Assembly: GCA_945861625.1 (NCBI GenBank)
Contig: CAMAVI010000001.1
Span: 17,944-81,943 of the forward strand
Direction of reading: 5' to 3'
Source: Candidatus Sulfopaludibacter sp. SbA3
Lineage (GTDB): Bacteria; Acidobacteriota; Terriglobia; Bryobacterales; Bryobacteraceae
Length of the DNA: 64,000 nucleotides
Made by a program: the position numbers and the translations under genes. Under the pieces are notes generated by a model. The model did not search any database, had not been told where the DNA came from, and was given only the letters and a program-made list of their open reading frames with translations. How positions within the stretch are numbered: the first letter of the stretch is position 1; the number at the start of each line of letters is the position of its first letter. Positions 1 through 10,846 of this stretch are shown in pieces.

Positions 1-1271
1 CGGGTCATCAAATGGATGTGGGAATCTTCGCGGGCGACGACTGGAAGGTGCGGCCGGACCTGACCCTCAGCGCCGGAGTCCGCTACGAAGCGCAGACCAA
101 TATCAGCGATTTGCGGGATTGGGCTCCGCGGATCGGTCTTGCCTGGGCGCCGCGCGGCGGAAACAAGAAGCCCAAGACGGTATTGCGCGCGGGATTTGGA
201 ATTTTCTATGACCGCTTCCCCTTGATCAACACGCTGACCGCCCGCCGCTACGACGGCACTCTCCAACAGCAGTATCTGGTGACGAACCCGGACTTCTACC
301 CCGCGCTCCCTACCCCCTCGCTGCTGTCCGGCCTGAGGTCGACGCAAGTCACGCAAGCGGTTGATTCCGGCTTGCGCGCGCCCTACGTCATTCAGTCCAT
401 GGTTTCGGTGGAGCGCCAGTTGCCTGCCGGGACCACCGTGGCGGTAACGTTTACCTCGGGGCGCGGCGTCCATGCGCTGCGGACTCTGCCTCTTAACGCG
501 CCGCTGCCCGGGAGCGGCGCGTATCCACTGGGCAACCCGAATCCACTGTTCGTCATGACGTCCTCGGGCTTGGGACGCTACAGTCAATGGATCACCAATG
601 TGACTTCCAAAGTGAACCGGCGGTTTTCGATGACCGGCTACTACGCCTGGAACCGGGCCCGCGGCGATACGGACGGCGTGACCACGCTTCCCGCCAATCC
701 CCACGACTTCGCCGGCGAGTACGGACCTTCCGCTACCGACATCCGGCATACGGTGAATGCGGGCGGGTCGATCGACATGCCCTGGAGTATTCGCTTGAAT
801 CCTCTGCTCAACCTGCAATCCGGCGCGCCGTTCAATATCACCACGGGGAGCGATCTCTACGGCACGACGCTCTTCAATGGACGGCCCGGGTTGGCACTCG
901 ACAGCCGCGGGCCAGGACTGATCGCGACCCGTTACGGACTGTTGGACCCGAACCCCGTGCCCGGCGAATTCATCCTGACGCGCAACTACGGCCGCGGTCC
1001 CGGGCAGATCATGGTGAACTTGCGCGTCACCAAGACGATTGGCTTCGGGGGAGACCCAAAAGGCAAAACGTCCGGCGAGCGCCGGTACAACCTGTCCATC
1101 GCGTTGTCGATTCGCAATCTCCTGAACCACACCAATCCTGGACCGATCATCGGCAACATCACTTCACCGTTGTTCGGGCAGGCGAACCAGATGGCGGGCG
1201 GCGCGGGCGGCGGCTTCTCTGAGAACGCCAACAACCGGCGCCTGGAACTGCAGACGCGCTTCACATTCTGA
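1..1271 (+). CDS. TonB-dependent receptor-like outer membrane protein, C-terminal part (5' truncated)
   Basis: This is the C-terminal beta-barrel part of a large outer membrane receptor. The open frame runs in from the left edge, so the ATG at 12 is probably internal. Visible features are typical of the acidobacterial receptor family with a carboxypeptidase-regulatory N-terminus: alternating barrel strands, the segment IRHTVNAGGSIDMPW, a late IRNLLNHTNPGP motif and an aromatic C-terminal end QTRFTF. Such proteins sit in the outer membrane and are thought to import large substrates; the substrate cannot be read here. It ends 4 bp before the convergent U32 peptidase gene. The family call is firm and the function is inferred. 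Confidence 0.82.
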   Translation, partial: GHQMDVGIFAGDDWKVRPDLTLSAGVRYEAQTNISDLRDWAPRIGLAWAPRGGNKKPKTVLRAGFGIFYDRFPLINTLTARRYDGTLQQQYLVTNPDFYPALPTPSLLSGLRSTQVTQAVDSGLRAPYVIQSMVSVERQLPAGTTVAVTFTSGRGVHALRTLPLNAPLPGSGAYPLGNPNPLFVMTSSGLGRYSQWITNVTSKVNRRFSMTGYYAWNRARGDTDGVTTLPANPHDFAGEYGPSATDIRHTVNAGGSIDMPWSIRLNPLLNLQSGAPFNITTGSDLYGTTLFNGRPGLALDSRGPGLIATRYGLLDPNPVPGEFILTRNYGRGPGQIMVNLRVTKTIGFGGDPKGKTSGERRYNLSIALSIRNLLNHTNPGPIIGNITSPLFGQANQMAGGAGGGFSENANNRRLELQTRFTF

Positions 1272-1275
1272 CGCT

Positions 1276-3803
<2,528 letters not shown>

Positions 3804-3804
<1 letters not shown>

Positions 3805-4313
3805 TAACGCTGCACCGCGGTCACGCCAATTTCCGTGCCCGTGCCGCTATACACCTTCGCGGCCACCACGTCAAAGGCACGCTTGCCGTCAATGCTATCG
3901 GCGTGCAACTCACCGCCCATGTCGGCGCTATCTTTAATATTCACCTTGAAGCCCGCCTCCTTGAGCTTACCCCCGTAAAAGGCCAGTGCGGACTTGAAGT
4001 CCCGTGCGGTACGGAAATGAAAGCCGTAGGAAATCTGCCCGCGAGTGAGTTTGGAGGTGATCCCCTGGATTTCCGCGCCCGGGAACGCGGGGACCCAAGC
4101 GAAGCGGCTGGGTACGTCCGCCGCCGCATCCTCGGGAAGCAGGGGGGGAAGCAGGGGGGGAAGCAGGGGCCGCGTGTCCAGGCTCGTGTCCGCTGAACTT
4201 GCGCGTGGGACCGCATTCCGGTACTGCGCCACGAAATACGCAAAGGCGACGAACACAATCGTGAGGATCAGGCGGAGCTGGAGGCTGATTCTTCTCTGCG
4301 GTTTCGGCGTCAT
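3804..4313 (-). CDS. membrane-anchored hypothetical protein with LLPP repeat
   Basis: A 169-aa protein of unknown function. It has a basic N-terminus, one transmembrane helix (about residues 12-30, LRLILTIVFVAFAYFVAQY), a proline-rich linker containing LLPPLLPPLLPE, and a periplasmic C-terminal domain of about 100 residues. The linker is encoded by three perfect copies of a 12-bp repeat. The gene ends in a TAATG overlap with the U32 peptidase start, so it is translationally coupled to it. The real coding nature is supported by this coupling and by the clear anchor-plus-domain layout. No family was recognised. Confidence 0.72.
4134..4169. repeat. 12-bp tandem repeat, three perfect copies
   Basis: The unit GGGAAGCAGGGG occurs three times without mismatch inside the linker-coding part of the minus-strand gene at 3804-4313. 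Each copy adds four residues (LLPP on the minus strand), so copy-number change would keep the frame and only lengthen or shorten the periplasmic linker. Confidence 0.9.
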
Positions 4314-4359
4314 GAGTTACACTTCATGATATCGGTTAGAACGGCGCCACATCGTTGGT

Positions 4360-5355
4360 GTGCTGGCCATGATCTCATTTACGTGTAATATCTGTGGTTT
4401 CGCGAATACGCTGGACGAAATACCCTGGGAGCCACCCACCTGTTCGGGCTGCCGGTCGAACGTGCGCATGCGCGCGCTGGTTTACCTGTTATCGGTTGAA
4501 CTCTATGGCCAACCTCTGCCGCTGATTCGATTTTCGACGAACAAGGAAGTCAGGGGCTGCGGGCTCAGCGATGACCTGAGCTATGCGGTGCCTCTCGCGA
4601 AGAAATTCGGCTACACCAACACGTTTTACGACCGCGAGCCATATCTCGATCTCACCGCGGCGCATCCGGAGCAGTATGGAACCTATGACTTCATCTTATC
4701 GAGCGATGTATTTGAACACATCGCCCCCCCGGTGGAGCGCGCCTTTGACGAAGCCTGCCGGCTCTTAAAGCCGAACGGATTTCTCTGTATCACGGTGCCT
4801 TCTTCTCCGGCGGACGCGGATACGGTGGAGTATTACCCAGATCTGTTCGACTACTCACTCGTGGAAGTGGATGGTGAGCGCCTCCTCGTGAACCGGAAAA
4901 AGGACGGCACAACAGAGACGCACCGAAATCTCGAATTTCACGGTGGGATCGGCGCCACACTGTTAATGCGGGAATTTACACAAAAAGACTTGGCTCGTAA
5001 GCTGAAAGCCTCTGGCTTTTCGGACGTCATATTCCAGGCAGAGCATGTGGCCCAGAACGGTATCCTATTGCATGGCAATTGGGCTTTGCCTCTGGTGGCC
5101 CGCAAGCAGCGTTATGCTCCACTGCTCACGGCCGCGCAACTGCGGGAAGTCAAAGAGCTGGAATTGCAATCCATGGTGGGAATGTCCGCGGCGGCCTCGA
5201 TCGCCGAATCCGAAATTCGGATAACGCAACTGCGAAGTGAGAACGTTGCTCTTTCTCGCGCGATGTCAGAGTTGGAGCAACGATTGCGCTTGGCGGCGAA
5301 TTCGCGTTGGCTCCGCTTCGGCAACTTTCTTGGGCTCGGGCCAAGACTACGGTAA
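4360..5355 (+). CDS. class I SAM-dependent methyltransferase with N-terminal zinc ribbon
   Basis: A 331-aa protein. The first 30 residues carry a CNICGF...CSGC zinc-ribbon pair. The methyltransferase core follows, with the characteristic FILSSDVFEHIAPP and RLLKPNGFLCITVPSS segments (motifs IV to VI of the class I fold, methyltransferase-11 type). The C-terminus forms a coiled coil (about residues 265-310) and ends in a basic [17 protein letters not shown] tail. Such tails are common in proteins of cell-surface glycan clusters, but no such cluster is next to it, so the substrate is unknown. The start is GTG 4360 or ATG 4369, with no clear ribosome site. Its 3' end overlaps the convergent beta-oxidation gene by 9 bp. 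Confidence 0.8.
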   Translation: MLAMISFTCNICGFANTLDEIPWEPPTCSGCRSNVRMRALVYLLSVELYGQPLPLIRFSTNKEVRGCGLSDDLSYAVPLAKKFGYTNTFYDREPYLDLTAAHPEQYGTYDFILSSDVFEHIAPPVERAFDEACRLLKPNGFLCITVPSSPADADTVEYYPDLFDYSLVEVDGERLLVNRKKDGTTETHRNLEFHGGIGATLLMREFTQKDLARKLKASGFSDVIFQAEHVAQNGILLHGNWALPLVARKQRYAPLLTAAQLREVKELELQSMVGMSAAASIAESEIRITQLRSENVALSRAMSELEQRLRLAANSRWLRFGNFLGLGPRLR

Positions 5356-7422
5356 CGCTTGGGTGAAAGTCTGACCGGCTTCCTCCAAACGCTGGAGCAG
5401 CGGCGCGGGGTTCCACAACGATGACCCGTGACGGGCTTCAAATTCTCGGATGCGCCCGAGGACTTTCGGCAGCCCGATGGTATCGGCGTAGAACATCGGT
5501 CCGCCGCGCCACGCCGGGAAGCCATAGCCGGTCAGGTACACCACGTCGATATCGGAAGCCCGCTGCGCCATGCCTTCTTCCAAAACCCGCGCGCCTTCGT
5601 TGACCAGCGCGAGGACGCAGCGATCAATGATTTCCTCGCTGGATATTTCGCGCTGTATGATGCCCGCCTCGGCGGCGGTACTGCGAATCAGCGCCGCGGT
5701 TTCCGCGTCGGGCGACGCTTTGCGCTTGGCATCGTAGCTGGACCATCCCCGGCCGGACTTTTGACCTAAGCGGCCTAAGGAGCACAGCTTGGGAAGGACA
5801 ATGGGCTGGCGGATGCCTCCCGCGCCCGGTGCGGCGGTGATGTTTAATACCACGTCGTTGCCCACCAGGTCGAACATCGCCAGCGGCCCCATGGCCATTC
5901 CGAAATCGTACAGCGCCTGGTTGACCTGCTCCACCGTCGCGCCCTCTTCCACCAGGAACTGCGCCTCGCGGCCATAGACGTTAATCATGCGGTTGCCGAT
6001 GAAGCCGTGACAGTTGCCGGCCCGCACGCCCGCTTTACCCAGCTTCTTCGTAAGCGCCAACGCCGTCGCCAGAACTTCGGGACGCGTGGTTTTGCCGGGG
6101 ACGATCTCGACCAACCGCATCACGTGCGCGGGGCTGAAGAAGTGGACGCCGATCACCATATCCGCGCGCCGCGTAACGGCGGCGATTTTGTCGATGTCGA
6201 GCGATGACGTGTTGGTCGCCAGCACGCACCCCGCTTTCGCAACCCCGTCGAGTTCGCGGAAGACGCTTTGCTTCACACCGAGGTTCTCGAACACCGCTTC
6301 GATGATGAGATCGGCTTGTGCAAACCCGTCATAGGTGAGTTGCGGTGTGATCAGAGCCAGCTTCTGGTCCATGGCTTCCTGTGACATCCGGCCACTGGTG
6401 ACAGCGCTCGCGTAGTTCCGGTGGATGTTGTTCACGCCGCGGCCGAGCGTTTCCTCCGTCGTCTCCTTGAGGCGCACCGGGATGCCCGCATTGGCCAGCG
6501 CCATGGCGATGCCGCCGCCCATGGTGCCCGCGCCCACAATCGCCGCGCCGCGGATTTCGTAGGGTACGGTTTCCGCGGGCAGGCCGGCAATCTTCGCCGC
6601 CGCGCGTTCGGAAAAAAAAGAGTAAATTAGAGCTTTCGATTCCGTCGAACGGAGCACCGCATCAAATTTCTCCGCTTCCTCCGCGAGCCCTGCATCCAGA
6701 GGAAGCCGCGCGGCTGCTTCCACGGCTGCAATCGCCACCAGCGGAGCGTTCTGCCCGCGCATCTTCTTGCGCGCTTGATCTAACAGTGCCGCAACAACTG
6801 CTGGCTCCGCCGCGGCGATCTTCCGATCACGCGTTCTGGGGATGGGTTTGCCAGCGACGGTTTGCGCGAATGCAATCGCGCCCGCGCGAAGATCGCCTTC
6901 GACGATCTGGTCGACGATACCGGCTGCCAGCGCCTCCTTCGCTTTGACGGGCACGCCGAAGGCGCACATCTCCGCTGCCTTGGCGACCCCCGCCAGCCGC
7001 GGCAGTCGTTGCGTTCCGCCCATGCCGGGAATCAGGCCCAGCTTCACTTCGGGCTGGCCGACTTGCGCCCCCGGAGCGATTACACGGTAGTGTCCCGCCA
7101 GCGCAACTTCCAGGCCCCCACCCAGCGCCGCGCCATGAATCGCCATGACGACCGGCTTCGCGGAATTTTCAATGGCGTTCGCGCAGGCGCGAAGTTTCGC
7201 CACGTATTGGGCCGCGCTCGGCTTGCCGAATTCGTTCACGTCCGCGCCCGCGATGAAGGTGCGTCCGCCGCCGATGACCATGATGGCGCGAACCTCCGCG
7301 TCGGCGTTGGCCTTTTCGATGGCTGCTTGCAAGGCTTCCGCCACTCCGGGGCTCAATGCGTTTACCGGCGGGTTCTCCACGGTGAGAACGGCCACGTCCT
7401 GCTCGTGTTGGTACGTGATCAT
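5347..7422 (-). CDS. bifunctional enoyl-CoA hydratase / 3-hydroxyacyl-CoA dehydrogenase (FadJ/FadB-like)
   Basis: A multifunctional fatty-acid beta-oxidation enzyme of about 691 aa. Residues 1-270 form a crotonase domain ([47 protein letters not shown]). An NAD-binding hydroxyacyl-CoA dehydrogenase follows ([40 protein letters not shown]), then two C-terminal dehydrogenase domains. It hydrates enoyl-CoA and oxidises the product to 3-ketoacyl-CoA. The ORF track extends to 7608, but that extension is a shadow of the next gene; the conserved start is ATG 7422 ([13 protein letters not shown]). It is the third gene of a pirin-flavodoxin operon, 5 bp after the flavodoxin-like gene. No thiolase is in the window. 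Confidence 0.93.
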   Translation of the reverse strand: MITYQHEQDVAVLTVENPPVNALSPGVAEALQAAIEKANADAEVRAIMVIGGGRTFIAGADVNEFGKPSAAQYVAKLRACANAIENSAKPVVMAIHGAALGGGLEVALAGHYRVIAPGAQVGQPEVKLGLIPGMGGTQRLPRLAGVAKAAEMCAFGVPVKAKEALAAGIVDQIVEGDLRAGAIAFAQTVAGKPIPRTRDRKIAAAEPAVVAALLDQARKKMRGQNAPLVAIAAVEAAARLPLDAGLAEEAEKFDAVLRSTESKALIYSFFSERAAAKIAGLPAETVPYEIRGAAIVGAGTMGGGIAMALANAGIPVRLKETTEETLGRGVNNIHRNYASAVTSGRMSQEAMDQKLALITPQLTYDGFAQADLIIEAVFENLGVKQSVFRELDGVAKAGCVLATNTSSLDIDKIAAVTRRADMVIGVHFFSPAHVMRLVEIVPGKTTRPEVLATALALTKKLGKAGVRAGNCHGFIGNRMINVYGREAQFLVEEGATVEQVNQALYDFGMAMGPLAMFDLVGNDVVLNITAAPGAGGIRQPIVLPKLCSLGRLGQKSGRGWSSYDAKRKASPDAETAALIRSTAAEAGIIQREISSEEIIDRCVLALVNEGARVLEEGMAQRASDIDVVYLTGYGFPAWRGGPMFYADTIGLPKVLGRIREFEARHGSSLWNPAPLLQRLEEAGQTFTQALP

Positions 7423-7427
7423 CTGGT

Positions 7428-7847
7428 TCAAGTCTTTCGCTGGCGCGCCGCTTCGGTTGTCTGCTTGCCGAAGGCGCGAGCGGCGGCAATGGAGTCCGGC
7501 GCTGGTAATGCCGCGACCTTGACGTTGAGACTCGCCAGTCCCGCCAGATAACTCGCCATCTCCTCCGGCTTGCCTTTGGGAGCGGCCACGATGATGACAT
7601 CCGCCCATTCGGCGTCGCCGGGGCGCGGCGCGACGTAGTCACGGTTCATGCGCTCGCGCTGGGCGGCCCACCGGATATCGTGCGCGATGGTTTCTTCATC
7701 CGCCAGATCCACCAGCCGCCGCAACCGGATCAGTCCGCGCGCCTGGATGGCTCCCACGCCTGCCGCCAGGGCCGCCTTCTCCGTCTCTCCGTAGCGGGAG
7801 TAGAACACGACCACTACTTTGATCGGAATGATGGGGGCGGGCGTCAT
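7428..7847 (-). CDS. short flavodoxin-like / WrbA-like protein
   Basis: A 139-aa protein that begins like an NAD(P)H:quinone oxidoreductase of the WrbA/flavodoxin fold: IKVVVVFYSRYGETEKAALAAG corresponds to the FMN phosphate loop. A middle segment matches a WrbA-like insert, followed by ADVIIVAAPKGKPEEMASYL. It is clearly shorter than WrbA (about 200 aa), and the canonical loop S/T-x-T-G-N-T is replaced by SRYGET, so FMN binding is plausible but unproven. Its start overlaps the pirin stop (TGATG) and it is followed after 5 bp by the beta-oxidation gene. It may be a reduced or repurposed flavodoxin. Confidence 0.65.
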   Translation of the reverse strand: MTPAPIIPIKVVVVFYSRYGETEKAALAAGVGAIQARGLIRLRRLVDLADEETIAHDIRWAAQRERMNRDYVAPRPGDAEWADVIIVAAPKGKPEEMASYLAGLASLNVKVAALPAPDSIAAARAFGKQTTEAARQRKT

Positions 7848-8554
7848 CAGGCTAAATCGAAAAGAAGAAATTCACTACCGCCGGGCCCCGCGCCGGTGAT
7901 CCGCAACACCGGCTCGTCACTGATCGCGGCGCCGTCGCCTTCTTTCAACGCGTGGCCATTCAGCATAATGTTGCCTTGCGCGCATTGCACCCAGGCGTGG
8001 CGTCCCGGCGCGATCGGCTGTTCGATGGATTCGCCGTTGCCCAACACCGACGCGTACACGCGTGCGTCCTGATGAATCACGGCCGCTCTCCCCGGTTGTG
8101 CGTCTGGTCCGGCGATCAGCCGCAACCGGCCGCGCTTTTCCCGCGGGTCATAGGCGAACTGCTGATATGCCGGTTCGAGGTCCTCCTCCGCCGGTTCGAT
8201 CCAGATTTGCAGGAGATGCACGGGCTCACTCGCCGAGCCGTTGAACTCGCTGTGGATGACGCCGCTGCCCGCGGACATAGCCTGCACCATGTTGGGTTCC
8301 ACCACTTCCTGGATGCCGGTGCTGTCCTTGTGCGCGAGTTTCCCTTCCATCACGTAGGTAATGATTTCCATGTCGCGATGGCCATGCGCGCCGAAGCCAC
8401 GGCCCGGGGCCACGCGGTCCTCGTTGATCACCCGTAGCGCGCGAAACCCCATGTGCTTGGGATCGTTATAACTGGCGAAGGAAAACTTGTGATAGGCATT
8501 GAGCCAGCCATGATCGGCATGGCCGCGCTCTTCGGTCGGACGCAAAACCATCAT
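7847..8554 (-). CDS. pirin family protein (bicupin)
   Basis: A 235-aa pirin with the family hallmark segments HKFSFASYNDPKHMGF, the metal-binding GFGAHGHRDMEIITYVMEG, and GSGVIHSEFN followed by LQIWIEP. Pirins are iron-binding bicupins; bacterial members act as quercetinase-like dioxygenases or regulators, and the role here is not readable. The ORF track runs to 8797, but the conserved start is ATG 8554 or 8551. A TACCAT box ends exactly 6 nt before ATG 8554 with no Shine-Dalgarno sequence, which fits a leaderless mRNA for the pirin-flavodoxin-beta-oxidation operon. Confidence 0.9.
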   Translation of the reverse strand: MMVLRPTEERGHADHGWLNAYHKFSFASYNDPKHMGFRALRVINEDRVAPGRGFGAHGHRDMEIITYVMEGKLAHKDSTGIQEVVEPNMVQAMSAGSGVIHSEFNGSASEPVHLLQIWIEPAEEDLEPAYQQFAYDPREKRGRLRLIAGPDAQPGRAAVIHQDARVYASVLGNGESIEQPIAPGRHAWVQCAQGNIMLNGHALKEGDGAAISDEPVLRITGAGPGGSEFLLFDLA

Positions 8555-8560
8555 GCTTTC

Positions 8561-8566
8561 ATGGTA
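8561..8566 (-). promoter_or_regulatory. putative leaderless -10 box of the pirin operon
   Basis: On the minus strand TACCAT is followed by gaaagc and then ATG 8554. This is a TANNNT box ending 6 nt from the start, with no Shine-Dalgarno sequence. No good -35 hexamer was seen. Confidence 0.45.
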
Positions 8567-8591
8567 GCGCCGGTTCGCGAGCGCCGAAGGC

Positions 8592-9653
8592 CTATTTCGA
8601 CAACGGGATCTCGCGCACGCCTTCGTCCAGGCCGTAGATCCGGACCTTGCCTGGCGGCGGCGGTGGCGGATTTGTCGTTTGTAGTCGAGGCGTTCGGGGC
8701 GCGGAAGGACGCGTAAGTTGCGCGGGGGGACGCCCCACCGCGATACCTGTTCCCGCGCGTGCCGCCTGGAATTTCCGGAGTTGCTCCTCGACCTCATCCT
8801 TGCTGAGGGAAATACTGGCGCGCAACTGGTTGCCTTGTGATGCTATCCGCAGCTTGCGCGCCGCCTCCGCCATGTCGGGATTCTGGGTTTGGGCCAGGGC
8901 AATTTGCCCCGACACCAATTGATATAGCTGTGCCGCCGCCATCTCGCTGGTCATGGTCAGGCTCAATTCCATTTGCATGCCGTCCCTAAAGGTGAAGCCG
9001 GCGTCAATGCCTTTCATATCCGCGGCGAACGCGCTGGGTAAGTTCGCGTTGGAGGGCTGGAACTGGGAGAGGCTGTCGGTGGCCAGCACCCAAAAATCGT
9101 GCGTCGAGGCAAGTTGCCTGGCCCGCGCCAGAGTCGTGGACTCTGCTTGAACCGTATGTGCGCGGCGGTCGATGGCGGCCAATACGGATTTGTTGTCTCC
9201 CAATACCGTCGTTCGCGTGTCCAGCATGGCAATGCTGGGGTCCGTCGGCTTGGCGCCACGGAATACATCCACCGTCCGGTAACGCTGCAACGAGCCGGGC
9301 AAGAACGCGAGAAGTTGTTGGACCGGCAACGTCCCTTCCACAATCACCAGAAACGGAGGATTTTCGCGGGGCGCCCCTTTCCCGGCCAGTTTGGTGGGCA
9401 GCTTGGAGAGCGCCGGGGAGGAAATAAAGACCCGGTCGATCTGCTCCAGAAAACCCAAGGCCATGCCGGCCTGACCCATTTGCAGGGGTTGTGATCGCAT
9501 CTGGGAGCGGAACGCCTCGCCCAAAGCCGAGGCGCGAAGGTTTTTCAAGTTGATGCCCATCATCAGTTTGGCATCGGGATGCCCCAAATCCCATGTATCG
9601 GTCTGCGCCGTGGCGCTCACTGCGGCCAGCAGCGAGAGAGCGATCAATCTCAT
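8592..9653 (-). CDS. secreted hypothetical protein with proline-rich C-terminus
   Basis: A protein of about 353 aa with a clear signal peptide (MRLIALSLLAAVSATAQ). The mature part repeats a pattern of predicted helices and strands (MMGINLKNLRASALGEAF, RVFISSPAL, TLPVQQLLAFLP) that resembles acidobacterial exported proteins of unknown role. The last 60 residues are proline-rich (TNPPPPPPGKVRIYG). The ORF track extends far upstream to 10403, but that part is antisense to the next gene. ATG 9653 is chosen because a TACTCT box ends exactly 6 nt before it; ATG 9659 is the alternative. The function is unknown. Confidence 0.75.
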   Translation of the reverse strand: MRLIALSLLAAVSATAQTDTWDLGHPDAKLMMGINLKNLRASALGEAFRSQMRSQPLQMGQAGMALGFLEQIDRVFISSPALSKLPTKLAGKGAPRENPPFLVIVEGTLPVQQLLAFLPGSLQRYRTVDVFRGAKPTDPSIAMLDTRTTVLGDNKSVLAAIDRRAHTVQAESTTLARARQLASTHDFWVLATDSLSQFQPSNANLPSAFAADMKGIDAGFTFRDGMQMELSLTMTSEMAAAQLYQLVSGQIALAQTQNPDMAEAARKLRIASQGNQLRASISLSKDEVEEQLRKFQAARAGTGIAVGRPPAQLTRPSAPRTPRLQTTNPPPPPPGKVRIYGLDEGVREIPLSK

Positions 9654-9659
9654 GCCCAT

Positions 9660-9665
9660 AGAGTA
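9660..9665 (-). promoter_or_regulatory. putative leaderless -10 box
   Basis: TACTCT on the minus strand, then atgggc, then ATG 9653. The spacing is 6 nt and there is no Shine-Dalgarno sequence. It supports 9653 over 9659 as the start of the secreted hypothetical protein. Confidence 0.45.
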
Positions 9666-9714
9666 CCCCCATTCTGATGCTAGGGGACTCCTCGCGGTTT
9701 GGGAATCGGGCAAA

Positions 9715-9743
9715 TTGCTTAGCTTCCCTCTTTGTTTTATACT
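9715..9743 (+). promoter_or_regulatory. sigma-70-like promoter placing the transcript start at the ATG
   Basis: TTGCTT (9715-9720), a 17-nt spacer, then TATACT (9738-9743), ending 6 nt before ATG 9750. Both hexamers are close to consensus with ideal spacing. The expected transcription start falls on or next to the ATG, so the mRNA should be leaderless. Confidence 0.7.
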
Positions 9744-9749
9744 CCAGCC

Positions 9750-10373
9750 ATGCGCTCGATCCAACTCGCCACCCTCGTTTTTGTGTTTTCCACCTGCGTT
9801 TGGGCCCAGAACCGGATGCCCCAGATTCAGCCGGACAAACAGACCCCGGACCAAAAGAAGGCCTTCGAAGTGATAACCAAAACCAGAGGGCCCGCGGGCG
9901 CTTCCGGACCGTTCATTCCGCTGCTGCGCAGCCCTGAGTTCATGAACCGCATCCAGGCGGTGGGCGAGTATCTGCGCTTTCACAATTCGATACCCCAGAA
10001 GCTGGTGGAGATGACGATCCTGATGACTGGGCGCCATTTGACCCAGCAGTACGAGTGGGATTCGCACTATCCTCTGGCGATGAAAGCCGGGCTCAAGCCC
10101 GAGCATGCCGCCGCGATCGCCGCCGGGCGCCATCCCGAGGGCCTGGCCGAAGACGAAGACATGATGTACAACTACGTGACGGAATTGCTCCAGAACAAGA
10201 GCGTGAGCGACGCCACCTACGCCCGCATGGTGGCTAAGTTCGGCGAACAAGGCGCGATCGATGCCGCCGGAACCGTGGGTTACTACATCACAATCGGCAT
10301 GGTGCTGAACGTCGGACGCACGCCGTCGGACGTGGGCGCCGGCATTCCGCAATTGCCGCGTTTCCCGCAGTAG
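9750..10373 (+). CDS. secreted carboxymuconolactone decarboxylase family protein
   Basis: A 207-aa protein: signal peptide (MRSIQLATLVFVFSTCVWAQ), then an AhpD/carboxymuconolactone-decarboxylase-like helical domain with LVEMTILMTGRHLTQQYEWDSHY and a second helical hairpin around AAIAAGRHPEGLAEDE. The mature part contains no CxxC pair, so it cannot be an AhpD-type peroxidase. The E-W-x-x-H pattern of the decarboxylase branch is kept. The reaction is unknown. The ATG at 9750 is preferred over the ORF-track start at 9732, because a promoter places the transcript start at 9750 and the signal peptide begins there. Confidence 0.85.
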   Translation: MRSIQLATLVFVFSTCVWAQNRMPQIQPDKQTPDQKKAFEVITKTRGPAGASGPFIPLLRSPEFMNRIQAVGEYLRFHNSIPQKLVEMTILMTGRHLTQQYEWDSHYPLAMKAGLKPEHAAAIAAGRHPEGLAEDEDMMYNYVTELLQNKSVSDATYARMVAKFGEQGAIDAAGTVGYYITIGMVLNVGRTPSDVGAGIPQLPRFPQ

Positions 10374-10462
10374 GGCGGCTGCCGGGAATGCCGCGAAAGA
10401 CACAGCGGCCAGCCAAAGCGCCGCGGCCGAGTGATCACTCTCTACGGTCGCGCGAAACTGAC

Positions 10463-10489
10463 AAAAAAGGGGCAGCCTGAAGCCACCCC
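10463..10489 (-). terminator. rho-independent terminator (minus strand)
   Basis: Read on the minus strand, GGGGTGGC and GCTGCCCC form an 8-bp stem (two G-U pairs) around a TTCAG loop, followed by TTTTTT. The wobble pairs become C-A mismatches on the plus strand, so the element is directional. It lies 29 nt downstream of the minus-strand gene ending at 10518 and supports that gene being real. Confidence 0.75.
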
Positions 10490-10517
10490 TCCTTCGTTAC
10501 CTCCGATTTGTCCAGTT

Positions 10518-10790
10518 CTACTGTTCTCTCGCTCGTTCGGCGAGTGTTTCCTGCTGGCGCATGCGTAAGAACTTCAGGAGCTCTTCCCCCGATTGGAACC
10601 GCACGGACTGGCCGCTATCTACTTCTTCGACCCTGCCGCTGACGTCTTCGCGCCATCCAGTTCCACAAGCCCCGATCTGCACTACAAACGCGCCCTGCAT
10701 GACAGAACCAGCATAAGTCCGCTGGGTCTGGAATTCGTGAAGAAACCGTGGAGTAATCGTGGAATCACACGTAACGTGGCATCGCTCCAT
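10518..10790 (-). CDS. small conserved hypothetical protein
   Basis: About 90 aa. The core RTYAGSVMQGAFVVQIGACG...WREDVSGRVEEVDSGQSVRFQSGEELLKFL looks like a compact beta-rich fold followed by a helix. I recall similar small proteins next to acidobacterial regulators, but I cannot name a family. ATG 10790 is chosen because the frame further upstream runs into the divergent regulator; no good ribosome site is visible. A directional terminator follows the stop. It diverges from the AAA/TPR regulator, which may regulate it or be influenced by it; that is inference. Confidence 0.6.
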   Translation of the reverse strand: MERCHVTCDSTITPRFLHEFQTQRTYAGSVMQGAFVVQIGACGTGWREDVSGRVEEVDSGQSVRFQSGEELLKFLRMRQQETLAERAREQ

Positions 10791-10814
10791 CGCATCTGAT
10801 AATTTCTGGCTGTG

Positions 10815-10820
10815 TATAAT
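10815..10820 (+). promoter_or_regulatory. TATAAT -10 element upstream of the AAA/TPR regulator
   Basis: A perfect TATAAT hexamer ends 26 nt before ATG 10847, which would give a short leader. No convincing -35 element was seen at 17 bp. It lies in the short divergent region shared with the small gene at 10518. Confidence 0.4.
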
Positions 10821-10846
10821 CGGAGTCTCCGGCGACGGTTGTTCCC

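Noticed and set aside
9660-10403. N-terminal extension of the ORF at 8592-10403
   Set aside because: The extension is antisense to the CMD-family gene. The signal peptide at 9653 and a -10 box mark the true start.
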